Shown here: piece by piece, positions 12,033 to 24,800 of the stretch
How positions within the stretch are numbered: the first letter of the stretch is position 1
Layout of the letters: the number at the start of each line of letters is the position of its first letter
Source: Mermis nigrescens
Lineage: Eukaryota > Nematoda > Enoplea > Mermithida > Mermithidae
Direction: 5' to 3'
DNA length: 64,000 nt
NCBI GenBank assembly: GCA_036768485.1
Contig: JAVLUZ010000510.1
Span: 434,001-498,000, forward strand
The notes under the pieces: model-generated
The model's database searches: none
What the model saw: the letters and a program-made list of their open reading frames with translations, nothing else
Told to the model about the DNA's origin: nothing
Position numbers and translations under genes: made by a program

Positions 12033-13209
12033 GTTGTAACTACCTACCTATACAGGTAAGTAAAAACATGAAACTCACGGTCGTTAACTTATCGATGGGA
12101 GAAACGTTTCGTTGTATCGGGGATATAATGAATCAGCGACACTGCATTAAAAATAATTTTCAAAGAGTAACATCCTAATTCTCCCATACAAAACATTTCA
12201 GCAGCATAAAACAGTAATGCTTAATATGAGGCAAAGTTAAGTTTTGATTTTCTTCATTCGGTCGGTTTCAATCTACAGAGATTGACTCAATAGCATAGCC
12301 GTGCCTAGGGGGTGCGAACTGTGCGGCCGCACAGGGCCGCTAAAAAAGTTGTAGTGCATGCCGTATAGAATTCTTTTTGGCGGCCCTCTTACAATAATTC
12401 GATACATACGTTCAAAAGGATCGATTTTTCGACGTTCTAATGCAAACACAGTCAGTTAAAAATCTTTACTTGCATTTTTAAGAAAACGCTGACTGAGCTA
12501 TACTTGTTCTCATTTTTCAGACATATTGTTGTTTTTTCTGTTGCAATAATGTGTGTTCAGAAAATGTGAGTTCGAAAAGGCTAAAATGTCAAAATTTTCC
12601 GGCGCTTTGCACCGAGCCATAGATCAAATGAATTTAAAGCTTGAATCAGCTGAAATAATCTAGCAGTTCACATCACTAGTAATTTAATGCACTATTTGTT
12701 CATTGAATGAAAGTGCGCATGCTTGTTGAGCATAAAACTAAAAGTGCGAAAATGAGTGTGTACCAGTTTGTCTATTCTTTTGCTTTTTTGTCTTTCTTTA
12801 CAAGGACACAATCATATTTTAAATGAAAGAAATGGCCAAATTCTTCTCATGTTTTTGTGCATTTCCTGTTTTCTGAGCTGCATCTTCTTAATAAGAAGGC
12901 CTTAAATGGGCCTGAAAAGGGTAAGAACAAAAACTTCAATGTATACATTTTTCTATATCTTATCGGCAGCGACCCGTTGCTGCGCTATGTAATTAGCAGA
13001 GGTCGAAAAACGCATCTCAGCTCAGAAGTTTTGTAGATGTAAGAGTTCATCAATTTTGAGTGTTTTTGGGCTCCATTCAGGACCGAAATTCGGCCGTTTT
13101 CGCGAAAATTTTAACGTTATTATTTGACATTTAAATGCTTTTTTACAAAATTTGTAGGGACTCTGTCCCGGACCCCGCAGGGAACGCTTGGACCGCGCCA
13201 CCTAAGACC

Positions 13210-13330
13210 CCCGCAGCATATGTGGGCAGCAACAAAATCCCGGGGGTAGGTGCAAGGTTTTTTAGAGGTCGAAAAATGGTCTTAAAAATGATGGTATGGC
13301 TAAGAAATACCGTTTTCAAGGTTTCTCATT
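13210..13330 (-). mobile_element. MITE-A fragment inside the hAT
   Basis: The reverse-oriented family A right half is recognisable from the GTGGGCAGCAACAAAATCC-type end through the GGTCGAAAAATGG block to TTTCTCATTGAA. It stops abruptly at the hAT coding sequence. No TSD can be found because the other half is missing. Confidence 0.65.
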
Positions 13331-13342
13331 GAACGAATACCA

Positions 13343-13492
13343 GCTTGCTGTGGCTCAGCAGAACGTTCCTTCTCGGAACTGAAATTAATGAAGACATATC
13401 TGCGGTCAACTATGACTGATTCTCGTCTACGTGCACTAGCGATTTATTCGATTGAAAAGGATTTATCATCTTCGTTAGATTTTTGCAATTGA
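13343..13492 (+). pseudogene. hAT transposase C-terminal dimerisation domain fragment
   Basis: Forty-nine codons and a stop, in frame, give the motif SAERSFSELKLMKTYLRSTM followed by RLRALAIYSIEKDL. This is the conserved C-terminal hATC dimerisation segment of hAT transposases of the zinc-finger-MYM-like type. The sequence is undamaged over this stretch, but the DDE catalytic core is absent. Reading cannot extend upstream because the flanking sequence is MITE-A. Confidence 0.88.
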
Positions 13493-13794
13493 TTGACCAG
13501 TTTGCCGCTCAGAAAGCTAGGCAAGTTATTTTGTAATAAAGCGCGTCATCATTCACGGAATAGGTAAATTATTTGAGAAAAAACATACGATACCTACTAA
13601 AAAATAATGTAGCACAATATTTTGTTAGTAAATTTACAGTAAGAAGCAAACTGCGATCATATAGGTACATATGTAAAGGATATACATAAGTGATAATTAT
13701 GATGCCTATAATACCTGTTTTAAAAATTATGGGGGCCGCCGAAATAAGTTTCGCCCAGGGCTGCTAAACCTCTAAGCACGGCCCTGCTCAATAG

Positions 13795-14600
13795 TGTGCG
13801 CAATAATATGCACGAAACAATCATTTTAATTGCATCAACTTATTGGAGACTTATAAGCTGTTACGTATACACAGTTGCTGAACAATAAATTAATCGCATG
13901 GTCAAAAGTTTAGAAAAAAGCGCGTGTGGGAATATACGAAATAAATTAGATACCTATGTACTATACCTACTGATTTGGAATAAAATTTCAGTGTAAACGA
14001 AATTCGATCAATAAACGTACTTATAATAGTATCGATGATACTGTCCCCAAAAACCAGTAGCTGAAAACTGTCTTCCCATGATGAGGAAGACGGCCACACT
14101 GTGCATTTAAGCATCGTTTAGACCCTCCATTTACCATCATGTTTTTGCTTTATGTACGTACTCAGACAATTATTACTTTCATTTCCTGCAATTTTCAATG
14201 CTAAATATGTGTGTTACTCTTTACGAATAGTCACCTGGTGGACATCCATGCAAAAGCAAGAAAAAGTAGATTTCTGTTGTGTTAAACACAACCAGGGGAT
14301 GCATTTAAAAAGCTGAAAAGTAAGAAACCACTAAGTTTTTTATTATAACCCTGTTTTCTCATTTTAATGTTTTTGTGATATCAAATATAAATATGCCAAA
14401 AAATGCTCATTTCTTACTGCTCTATAACTTCTCATAGAGCCAAACCATTAAAAACGATGTAACAGGAGCCAAAATGAGGTTAAACAAAATTCTAGAAACA
14501 GGGATAAGGAAGATCAGAAAAAATGCCAATAAAGTGATTTGCTAATGCCGTTCATGATAAACGGAGGATTAAATTATTCGTGTAAACCAGTAAAGCGACT
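13795..14600. other. No gene seen
   Basis: AT-rich sequence with stops in all frames and no shared repeat. Nothing can be supported. Confidence 0.4.
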
Positions 14601-14965
14601 TTTTGAATGCTAAAAACGTTGTCAGAATTGGCCGGCTAACAATTCATCATGTTGATGCTGCGCAGAAGAATGAGCCGCGGCGAATCGCGGAGGCAAAACG
14701 CCGCGATAAAATTGCCAGCCCGAAAAGCGATGCGTGCGACGGAAGCCAGATCGCCAAAAGTTGCGTTCGCGGTTGCCGCTCGGCAGCGGCGGCGGCGTAG
14801 CGGCGACGTCGCCGCCATTTTCTACACCGCTCCCGCCGCAATGATGACGCGCTCTTCTCATCGTCGCCAGGCGACGTTGACTCACGCACACGCGCGACTG
14901 ATTTTGAAACAATCTGACGCAGGAATTCAAGTTTAAATGGTCGAGCGGATCGCGTGCGTAACTGC
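14600..14965. promoter_or_regulatory. CpG-island-like segment with YY1-like motif
   Basis: About 365 bp are sharply richer in G+C and CpG than the AT-rich flanks, including a GCGGCGGCGGCG run near 14785-14797. On the minus strand it contains GAAAATGGCGGCGACG (around 14818), close to the AARATGGCGGC motif bound by YY1 at many animal promoters. Frames are open on both strands, but none resembles a known protein, and such openness is expected of GC-rich DNA. It may be a promoter with a first exon, a GC-rich repeat or foreign DNA. Confidence 0.35.
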
Positions 14966-15039
14966 AATTACAACATTTTTTGTCTCTTCAATCCAACGCA
15001 TGACGCAAAATGTTAGTTCAGAATTTAACCATCACGGGC

Positions 15040-16150
15040 GGTTTGTTTTCGCAATTTTTTGATACCAATTGATAGTGCTCGTTAAGAAACGTTGAAAAAT
15101 GTTTTTTTCTCGCCATACCACCATTTTTAAGGCCATTTTTTGACCTTTGAAAAATCTAGCACCCCCAGAATTTTGGTGCCGCCCACCTATGGGCAGCACC
15201 CACATTCTAAGGGGTCAGGATGGGCGAAATCGCGAAAAATGTTACTAAAAATAGAATTTGGGAGGTCTATAATAATCTGCGAGGGTTTTTTCAACTTCTG
15301 TGGGTATAAACCCCCACGCCATGAGTGGCGATTACCAAATTTTGGGGTCTGCAACCTAAAGATGCACAAGATCAGGTTGGCCAGGGAGGGGTGAATTGAC
15401 TATTTGGGTTCAGAGACGGGTGAAGTACAGGATTTTTGCTACAGTAAATTGCGCATTTGATTATTTTTATGTCGAACCTACGGAAAAATACACCATTTTT
15501 GGCCAAAATACCTCGACAGTGCCTAACTTTTGGACCCATAAGCGGGAGGGAGGTAAAACAACCCTTCTCGCGCCTCCCTATGTGCATGTATACGCTCTTA
15601 CGCTCATGTGTGATAGAAAGAAACCCACAAACTTTTTGATGCAAACGACAGCAGTCGTCTCGTCATCGTTGTATATGGGCATGGGGGACAATACCAATCT
15701 ATCAGTCCCCATCAGACATGCATGTGGGGGTTTAGGGGTCTAGACACCCAGGATGGAAAAATGTGAAATTTTTCGGGAAAATGAGGCGAAATAAAGACCG
15801 AAAAAGTATGAAAATTGAAATTTTTCTTCAAAAGTACCTTAAATTAATCAACGTAATTTCTACACTATTTCGCGCTTATGCTAGTTTTTGAGGTAATTTT
15901 GGCCCAAAAAACTCAATTCTTGACCACCCCCCATATCGGCCATGCTGTTCATCTATGGTCCCCACTCCGCTCAACTGGTCACAGCACCCACACACGAATC
16001 CATTCTTGAGCAATTTTAATACTTTTGATGCTATACAGCTTGAAATCCCCCCAGATCACTGTAGACCCCCAGAATTCTATTTTTAGTAAGATTTTTAGAA
16101 ATTTCACCCGTCTTGACCCCCTCCAGAATTTTCTTGCTGCCCACGTATGG
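15040..16150. repeat. Cluster of truncated repeats (A, H, G, H)
   Basis: In order: a MITE-A right part (15040-15187, plus strand), a repeat H piece (about 15188-15345, with ATGTTACTAAAAATAGAATT), a repeat G copy (about 15705-15960, with TTTTTGAGGTAATTTTGGCC), and a second H piece (about 16025-16150). H and G recur at 31020, 32000, 32310, 51240, 52908, 55700 and 57350. The short region 15380-15700 shows no gene. Confidence 0.65.
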
Positions 16151-16159
16151 GTATTATCG

Positions 16160-17560
16160 TTTATTTATAGATAACCTTAGGCAAAAAATCTAATCAAGGG
16201 CCCAGGAAAGTATGTATAGAACGAATTAATTTACGTACGCCCGACAATAAAAGAAAATTAACAAAAACATTCTGTGAAAATCAACAATTTTCTGAAATCC
16301 TCGAAATTGACTACAAACTGTGGATTAATCCAGTTTGTACCATTTTAGCATTTGACAGTTTAGGACCATTTTAAGTCAAAAAAGCTTTATAACTAGCCCC
16401 CAGATCGGCCTCAACGGTATTATCTGATTGATTGAGCAGTATTTAAGACATCTTAAGGTGAAGTATGTACTTAGTCAAATTCATGAAACCTTTACTATTT
16501 AAAAATTTATGAAGGAGCTAAAAAGCTTAATTTTTAATTAAAACGAAATCGTAGAAAATTCATGGATCTAATCGAATCATTCGTTAAAATGTCGTTACGT
16601 TCGCAGCTGAGCAAAATTTGAAACGCATTAAAATACTTCGGACAAATCTTGCATTATCCAAAGCATTTCAGCTTGTTGGAAAATCGAAAAGAACAAACCA
16701 AAGAAAAAATTGCATAAGGGACTTTCTAGAGAAAAATGTAGCTCTAACAAAAAATAAGTCGAGCTCTTTTTCAAGGATACAAATATACTACTGCCCCGGT
16801 AGACAAGTGTAGTATTTAGTGCTTTTAGCCAAACTTTAAATTGTGAAACGCGTATTTTTCAAAAATATCTACAACGAAAATTTTCTAGAAGAAAATCATA
16901 CTTTCATAGGGATATTATCCTCTCACTCGCACATATGCTTGTGCGTTGGAACTCGAGTTAACGACTCAGGAGGACCAGACATGCATGTGGGGGGGGTTTA
17001 AAAGGAGTCTAGTCTAGACCCTCAGAATGAAAAAATTGAAACATCTGTAGGTAAGGAAAGACAAAATAAAGGTGAAAATCGGCAGTTTTCTTCAAAAGTG
17101 CTTTCATTTGACCAACTGCATAATTACGTACTTGTAACGCTATTTTAGCATTTATGTCAGTTTTTGAGGTCATTTTGGTTCAAAAAGCTTACTGACCGGC
17201 TCACCTCAGATCGTCCATGTAGTGCATCTATGTTCAGGACTGCAATGAAACCCGAAGTTCATCCACATTTCATCAGACGACTACTTCCCTTATCCTGATT
17301 TTAAGTGCTAATGAATGGAGGAAATTGACAATATTACCATTCTTTTATTATGACCTTGAACGTTTTTCAAATCGCATATTTTAGTATTGTCGCACAGCGT
17401 TGAATGGATACAGGAATTTAAATGTTCAGGAACCGGCAAACCACCTCACTGTTAGGCTTTATTTCTCGAAACCAAAATTTTAGAAAGTACCCGATATCTG
17501 CAATTTTTTTGTTATATTGGCAACTTTTCGATATTATTAAATAAAAGTGAGAAAAAGTAT
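16160..17560. repeat. Unassigned DNA with a repeat G copy
   Basis: A repeat G copy spans about 16975-17230, recognised by GGTCTAGACCC-type ends and the AGTTTTTGAGGTCATTTTGG block. The rest holds no gene. A TTTATT at 17458-17463 can serve as the polyadenylation signal (AATAAA) of the minus-strand gene ending at 17576. Confidence 0.5.
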
Positions 17561-17575
17561 GCAGTTGACTTTTTC

Positions 17576-20500
17576 TCATACGATCTCCGCGTATTTGAGC
17601 GATTCTTGCTCATTTTCGACTTGCACTGACTTATTAGTGCTAGGAGGCGCAGCAGAATGGAAATTATGCACCGATGGCCGCAAATTCAGTAAATAAAGTC
17701 CGCGACGAGTTACATCAAGAGCATTTCCTCTGAATCGCACCAAAGGCGCTGACCGTTTATAAGCCATAACCATTTTATTGTCATTCTGTTGGTGGTCATT
17801 ATAGCACGACTTTGACGAAGTCGAGCTGGATCGTTGTGCACGATTTGGCACACATAAAGTTTTAGCGCGAAATGTCGAATCGTACTGCAAAACAGAAAAG
17901 GTACAATTTGAAAGATGCGTTTTCATTCAGATGCACTGATTGTGAATTTTCTTGTAGTTTTGACGATTCTTTCAACCGAAAAATTCTAAACCACACTAAT
18001 TCTGCGCACTTCCTTTGTAAAATTTAAATTTTGCAGACCATGACGTTACCTTAACACTAAGTTATGTAGCAAAATAATCTGGCTGAATTTTAATTTGCAT
18101 GTTACAAAAATTTTTTCGCCAGTAATATGTTGAGTTACTGTCCTTTTACATGCGCATACATATGTATGTATTTGTACTGTATATAATGAAAGCAGGTAGT
18201 GCCTAACTGTGTTAAACCAATAAGCCGATTGTGTCAGTATCATGTAAGAGAGCAGCTTGAAAGCATCATTTATACACCATGGGAATTCTGTGGGAGTCAG
18301 CGTCAAAAAATTTATAAAAAGTGCCTTTCTTGGACTCAAAACCCACGAATGCACGTCAAAAACTCTTTTCCGATGTATCAGACGGGACGGCGCTCGTACT
18401 TTCTAGAACATAAAAACTTTAAAAAATTTAAGGAAAAAATTTAAAAAATTTGAACAAATTGAACATAATATAGTTTAAAAATGAGATTATGCCAGAATTT
18501 GACACTTTTGAATTGAAAAAAGCAAAAAACGCTCAACAAGACACATTTTTTACGATTTTTTTCGGGAAATCGACGGTTGGAGGGGGGTCAGCAGCTACTT
18601 TACGGGGAACAGCAGCCATTCTGGGTAATCAACCCTCCAGACCACAAGCGAGCTACTACTTCTGGTTTTATTAGTACCTCACTATTTTCGCTGTTTGTTC
18701 TGTTTTCAACAACATCGGATATCTTTCTACATGTCGAAACAAAAAATCCGCCATAAGCTGATGGTGTTGCCATATCAAATGACCGTTGGGTTGTTAACAT
18801 GGCTATTTCCTGACTGAATCGCTCGTCTTCGGCTTCCTTTTGGCGTTTCCGTTCATCCATATATTTTTCCAAGGAAGCTTCGCCATACTGTTGCTTTAAA
18901 CTTTCGAACAACCTCCGATCGAATCGCTTTGAACGGACATGATCATGAAATCCTGAATAATAAATAGTTAGCTAAAACACGCATAAAATTGATAATCGAG
19001 TGTCGTTAATATTTTAATTATTACATAAATACACAGAAAATATGAAGAAATCTGTAAATATCAAGACAAAATAAATTAAAGAATGTTGGTGTACCAACAG
19101 ACATTCAAAAAAGTTACAAGAACAGGCTTTTGTACAAAGCTAAATTGATTAAAAAGGTCACAAGAAGCGGCTTAATTTGATATGATTAGCTTGCAAAATT
19201 ATCAATTGACCTAAAGGATCAAAGGACCGGAAGTCGGTACGAGACTGTTCCAAAATTCTGTTTGTCTTGCTTTGTTCGTTCTCGAAAAATGTATCAATAT
19301 CGCCAGCGAGTGTGAAACGCAGCGAAGGAGGTGGACCAAAAATATCGTACATGTCCGTAGTAGAAGCCACTGGACGCCTTCCTCGACGTCCGCTCATTTC
19401 AGTGCTAATATTGTGACTGTTGGTCATATCAATTAGTGAAGAGCCACCATGATCTGTTGAAGAGTCCAAACACGAAAAAAACATATTGGTAACAATTTTT
19501 ACAAACTCAGTTAAACTTAATTCATGAATTTCAGGTCATGAATTTTTTCTCGAAGTTGTTACACTGAAAAAACTTTCAAGTCCACTTTTCAATTTTCCGA
19601 GTCGAGTTCTTATGAGCTTTTAGTTTTCAAAATCAGAAATCGTCTGTGTAGTTACTTTGTTTCTGTTTGGTTTTTCAAAAAATGTTTAGTTCCCTGCAGT
19701 CTTACTTTGTCATGATACATAGGCACCTTGGTACCTTAAATGTGTCAATAGAAGTAAAGAATGTGACTCTATTCAAAAGTAGAATGAACTTGGATTTTTT
19801 TGGCAAACCATCTCAAGAGTATTCGAGTATACTTGGAAAAACAAAGTAATTCATTGTATGAGCCCAGTAGCACAAATTTTTGGGAGAAATATCTATTCCA
19901 GATGAAAGGTAATGGCTACCTGGCAACACAACTCTGCTTAGAAAAATAGAAATTTGCGGATCCATCTTTTGGTAAGATCAGTTTGTGCACTTGGACTCTT
20001 TTGTTACTGTCATATTCTTCCTTTCGAAAGGCCTGTTCAAATTTACCCTCGGCAACTTATTTGCAAAAATTGTTTGAGCGATACTTGTCTAAGGCGACAA
20101 TACAAAACGCCCCGTTTATATACCCTATCAAAAATTTTAATGATAGAAAGAAAATTAACGTCTTAAGGAGAGACTATTCCTTTAAATTAATTTGATATTA
20201 TATGCAAATTGAAATCAAACGCAGTGGAAACTAGTCATTTTAAAGATAAAGCAAGTTCTTTTTAGAAATGTAGCTTCGGCGAATTTGAACCGAGTGTATA
20301 AAAACATGGCAATTTAAAAATACATGATGAGAAATCTTATTCTAAGTAATCTACTGATTACTAATTCAGCGATAGATACAGGCACGTAGCTCTGGGGGGA
20401 ATGGAGGGGTCCGGACCCCCCCCAAATTCAGAAAAAAACTGGAGAAAATAGGACTTTTTAAACGTTATTTTGTGTTATTTTTGGCCTTTTTGGACCCCGG

Positions 20501-21015
20501 ACCACCCCGAAATTGGTGTTGGTCCTCCCCGGAAATAGGACGGCCATCTACGTGCCTGGATAGATAAATCACAATTTTATTACACTCAGTATAGAATTTG
20601 AGTACTTTATTTCAGGAGACGTAAAAAATTCACTATGCTAGTAAAAACGCGTTGAATTCAGTATAATTTGTCAATTTTCGGTATGCATCTTAGCAATACT
20701 CACCGAAATTATTCGATAGTCTTCTCATACTGCCATAAAAGGATTAATTGCGCAAATTGTGTCCAAATCAAGCAACGTGTTTTGCGAAAATTGTTTTTTG
20801 TACGTCTTTTTTTACTGAACTAAAATTTCAAAAAATTTCGAGTGTCTTTCCTCTTGTTTCAAACTCCATTGTTTTTTGGATGCATAGAATAATGTTTTAT
20901 ACTGAATAGCCTCAAGAAGCAGAAGTTTACCTAATATGACGTCACAATGAGATTGCATCACTGGTATTTCGTGCTTGTTCTCATTCATCAATTGTCCATC
21001 AGTCAAGCCGATTCG
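17576..21015 (-). CDS. Four-exon gene, basic/charged protein of unknown function
   Basis: Minus-strand exons are 21015-20931, 19453-19211, 18952-18678 and 17884-17576. All junction phases agree (1, 1, 0). Acceptors end CTTCAACAG, TTATTATTCAG and CTGTTTTGCAG. Donors are G|GTAAAC, G|GTCAAT (weak) and GAG|GTACTA. The stop is TGA at 17578-17576. The first ATG in exon 1 is at 20988, with an in-frame TAG at the upstream splice site, giving about 294 residues; a more upstream start would need an unseen exon. The protein has a GRRGRRP motif, a charged helix (KYMDERKRQKEAEDERF) in the middle and a Ser-rich C-terminal third with VRFRGNALDVTRRGLYLLNL. I do not recognise the family. It lies about 0.8 kb downstream of EXD2 in the same orientation. 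Confidence 0.75.
18283..18560 (+). mobile_element. Degenerate MITE family C piece
   Basis: ATGGGAATTCTGTGGGAGTC at the left, then GAGCATAAAAA..AAAATT..GAACAAATTGAACA..ATATAG, matches the left half of family C (29720, 47140, 50454). The right part is lost. It lies between exons 3 and 4 of the minus-strand gene. Confidence 0.55.
20379..20558. mobile_element. MITE family B, complete copy
   Basis: The inverted ends CAGGCACGTAGCT and ATCTACGTGCCTG are flanked by exact 8-bp duplications GATAGATA (20371-20378 and 20559-20566). It lies in the first intron of the unknown four-exon gene. The middle has GGTCCGGACCCCCCCC-type runs and no coding capacity. Confidence 0.92.
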
Positions 21016-21831
21016 CTAAACCGAAAAACTTATATATTGAAAAAATGGGAAAATGGAAAATAAATGTTAAGTACACAAAGAAAAAAACGCAAAGTGATTA
21101 ATTGACGTTTTGCTCTGAACTTATACGTACTTATAGCATATTGCCCATTACCTCGCTGCGTAAACAGTCAGCTAGCTAATAGCTTAATCTTATATTGTTG
21201 AAAGAAGCGCTTCAACGAACGAGTGTTGCGGGAAAAAGGTATTGTTATTTAGAAACTTAGAAAATCATGATTAAAAGCTTTCCAAACGAATCATTTGCTT
21301 CTTTCTAGAAGTCTTCCGCGCGAAATTTTTATGCTTATCTAAATTGACATATTTGTGTCATGTCAACTAATTGGTTTCACCCTGCATAGCTTAAAGCCTC
21401 CGTTTTAAAACCACCTACACCGCTGATGAAAAGTAGATACTGCCTTACTAATAGGCATTTCGGTAATCTCTTATGAATGAGTTCACACTTCAAACTACTT
21501 CTGACTCACTCATCGAAGCTGATCTCGCTTTTTTGTGAAAAAAATTCAATTTTTAGATTTTCAGCGCCTGTACCTGCAATATTTTCATTTCCCTATCGAT
21601 GAATCCAGAATCCAAAAGAGCCACAACAGACTTCTAGAATTCTATATTTGGAAATTTTTTCGAATTTTTATTTTTTTTTTGTGTCAAAGGGAGAGCTTGA
21701 TAAAAAACGTCGTAAATGATCTTTCTGACATTCATCAATTTTGTGACCCTTCTTTAAGCGCTGAAATTTTTCGACTCCCAGAGCCCCATTTGGTCTCTTA
21801 TTCGCAGGAGGGTGAATGAATTCGCACCTCT

Positions 21832-24800
21832 CTAAACAGCCATATTTTTTACCATAGATTCGGCGTTGTTTACCGGCGACCGTCCGCACGTGGTCATTCG
21901 CTGACCAGTATCGCCAAATTTCAGCCGCCAATCGCCAGGGCTGAATTTCCTGCAGGATAATGAATTTAAATCGGTAGGCAATGTCGCCGACTCAGCGCAA
22001 CATCGAATGGCATCGTGATCGACTGACCAATCAAGCGGCATGTGAGTTGGTTGAAGCAAATCGCAAAAATACTGACGCCACATTCGCTCAAAAGCTATAT
22101 AAGCAACCGGAGATGAGAAGTGGCGCATAACGACAGCAGGACATCTTGCCACCCAACGGCTATCGAAATAAGCATCGATCAATCGATGCACGGTGAATGA
22201 TTTTTCGGGTGGAGCTGAAAAGACGAGTTTTTCATTTTTTTGATTACTTAACAAAAAGTGCTTTCTGTGCGGAGCCCAGTGTTTTTTATTTTTTAACACA
22301 TTTTTGCTTCATTGAACGTAATAACGCTAAAAATTTATAGCGTGTTCAGTTCAGTACGCACGCCCCTAATGTTTATTTTTTGATAATTTTATTTTCAAGA
22401 GTTCACAGGTTCAGCTTACAAATCGACTCAGATGGATAATTTTCCGCATAAAGAGGATTTTAATCACCGGTCTGAATCGTGCTTAATACAGCGAACGAAA
22501 TTTATGTAATCACGTCCGGGAAGATAGTGGTGGTGTTTATCTGACAATTTTTTGTACTTTTATATGCAGAAATGAGGTCATGAACCAGCTTCACTGCTTG
22601 TTTCAATATTGAAAAGCAAGTGTTCTGCTTTCGTAAACACACATTGTTCCCTCTTTTCCACGAAAGTTGAAGCTTCCTCCAATCAACTTCTGCACTCTGA
22701 TTTCGAAACAACAGAGCTGATTTAGAACTAATGAGCTTTTTATAGCTTCTTTAAAAAGCTGCGGTACGACTAGCTACTCAAGTTATGTATCATCCTAAAA
22801 TATGCAACCTATACATTTTCTTTATCATCTCATGCAATGCTTTAGCAGATGTGCTATACGTACCAGTGACGGACCCAGGATTTTTAGATATGGGGGCGGA
22901 ACCCAAAATTTTCCTAAAAGTGTCTAAAATCGTCCAAAAAGTCAATTCATTATGCTTACAGAAGCGGTTTTTGCCGTCTTTTGATCGACAGAATCATACA
23001 TGATGCGAAAAAAGTAGAAAAAATAATGAAAGTTTGCTTGAAAAACTGCGCAAAATCAATGCAGAAATCGGCTTAAAGCGCCTAAAAATACTTGAGATTT
23101 CATTGTAAAAACTAAAAAATCATTGTTCCGCACACAAACTACTATTTCGACGAAAAATGTGATTGCTAAAGCGTTAAAAAGTCAGTAAATGTCATAAATA
23201 AAATCGTTCCGGCCGGAAAATTCTGAAAAACTATGATAAAAATGGCTAAAATCATCCAAAAATTTATTCTCTATTGCGCCCAACTATTTTTTGACGACAG
23301 GGAGCGGTCGCTACCCCTCTAAATCCGTCACTGATACGAACACTTATACCAACCAATAAATTAAAGGACATCCAGCGTTTTTTCAGCACGATTCCTATTG
23401 GCACCAGTGCTAATGAAAATTTTTTATCAGCACGGGATAGATTACATTAGCACACCACTTTTTTTACCTGTATAATACCTACTTATAGTGTCAGTAACGC
23501 ATGTCCTTTTCTTTTTTCAATTTTCAGATCAATGTTTTTTCTTTATCAATGTTTTTTCTTTAAATAAATCAGGAAATTCATGCTAAATCATAATTGTTGG
23601 CTTCCTTAATGCTCAATAAACTTAGAAACTGACACCTTTGCACATAAAACAACATCAAAATGATAATGCGGTTGCAATATACTAATTTGATATCAAAACA
23701 GACGTCACTGCGCTAATTGGATGACTAATGAGCATGAAGAAGTCAATTTTGTCTTCAAACAACAAAAAACAATGCAAGGTTGTCATAAAGTAATTATTAT
23801 GTGCTAGAAATCGTTAAACAAATAGGCGAGATGAATGCTAAATGTTTTAGGTTGTACGTAGATTGATGGTGGAGTGTTTAAATCGCGCGCTTGGGGCTAA
23901 ATAAACGGTAAGCATGACACTCGGCGCGGAGAACCGACAATTTTTTGGAATTTTTGCTAATTTCACAGCAAATAATAAAATTTCGGGAACCACGAAAAGC
24001 TGCATTTGCTAGGAGATTCTTGTATCAATTTTGAATTAGCGGCCATACTTACGCAAATTGCATCGCAACTTTTGATTAAAAAATTTGTATAAGCTATCTT
24101 TTGCAGTTTTACACATATAAGTACTCATGCTGGTCAATGGCTTGACGACAGCTATTCTGCGTCCGTACAGCTGAGGAGTGTTGCGCGGCAGAAACGAAGC
24201 AGATGACGACGGCGACTGGAAGGATGTCGACAGCGGTTTGTCGTCAAGGGAGGCCGCCAATTCAGCGCTTAACGATTCGACGCCCTGACTCCAGCGGAAA
24301 GCGCAAACGGCGCATAAACGAACATGATTGCATGCGCAGCGATGAAAAAATTCGCACAACGATGTGTAAATCGTAGGAACAATCTTTAAAAAAGCTCAAT
24401 ATGCAAAAGGAGCAAATTCGAGCCTTTTGTCAATTTGCGTTTATTTTAAAAATGAAGATAAACAGTTAAATAATAAGTGAATATTAAATCTCTTTTTAGG
24501 GAATACATAAAATTCAACCAATTTAGCTGTTGCTGTTTGCCTTGGATGACTGGGTGACCAACCGAGGTTGAAAATTTTTATCGATAATTACTCTACATTG
24601 TTTCTTACTTCAGAAGCTCCGTATAACGATGATACGGAAAAACTGAAACCATTAAATCATCCCGCGTTCTTAGAACATTTCAATCATGTTTTAGAACTGA
24701 CGTTGAGCTACCAGCAAGGCGAAATTGACATTTTTAAATTGAGCTGTTTATGAATATTTGACAGAAAGTTGAGAAACAAATCAAATAAATGCAAATGCAC

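Larger units (their letters stand above)
12294..13786 (+). mobile_element. hAT transposon, 1.5 kb, degraded
   Basis: An exact 8-bp TSD CTCAATAG flanks the element (12286-12293 and 13787-13794). The ends CATAGCCGTGCCTAGGGG and, inverted, CAGGGCCGTGCTTAGAGG form the TIRs. The interior keeps the transposase C-terminus (13343-13492). Most of the transposase is deleted, and a piece of MITE-A (about 13210-13330, reverse orientation) abuts the remaining coding sequence. Confidence 0.9.

Noticed and set aside
14622..14967. Five overlapping frames in the CpG-rich island
   Set aside because: All are low-complexity Arg/Ala/Ser products of GC-rich DNA. None has a supported start or splice partner.
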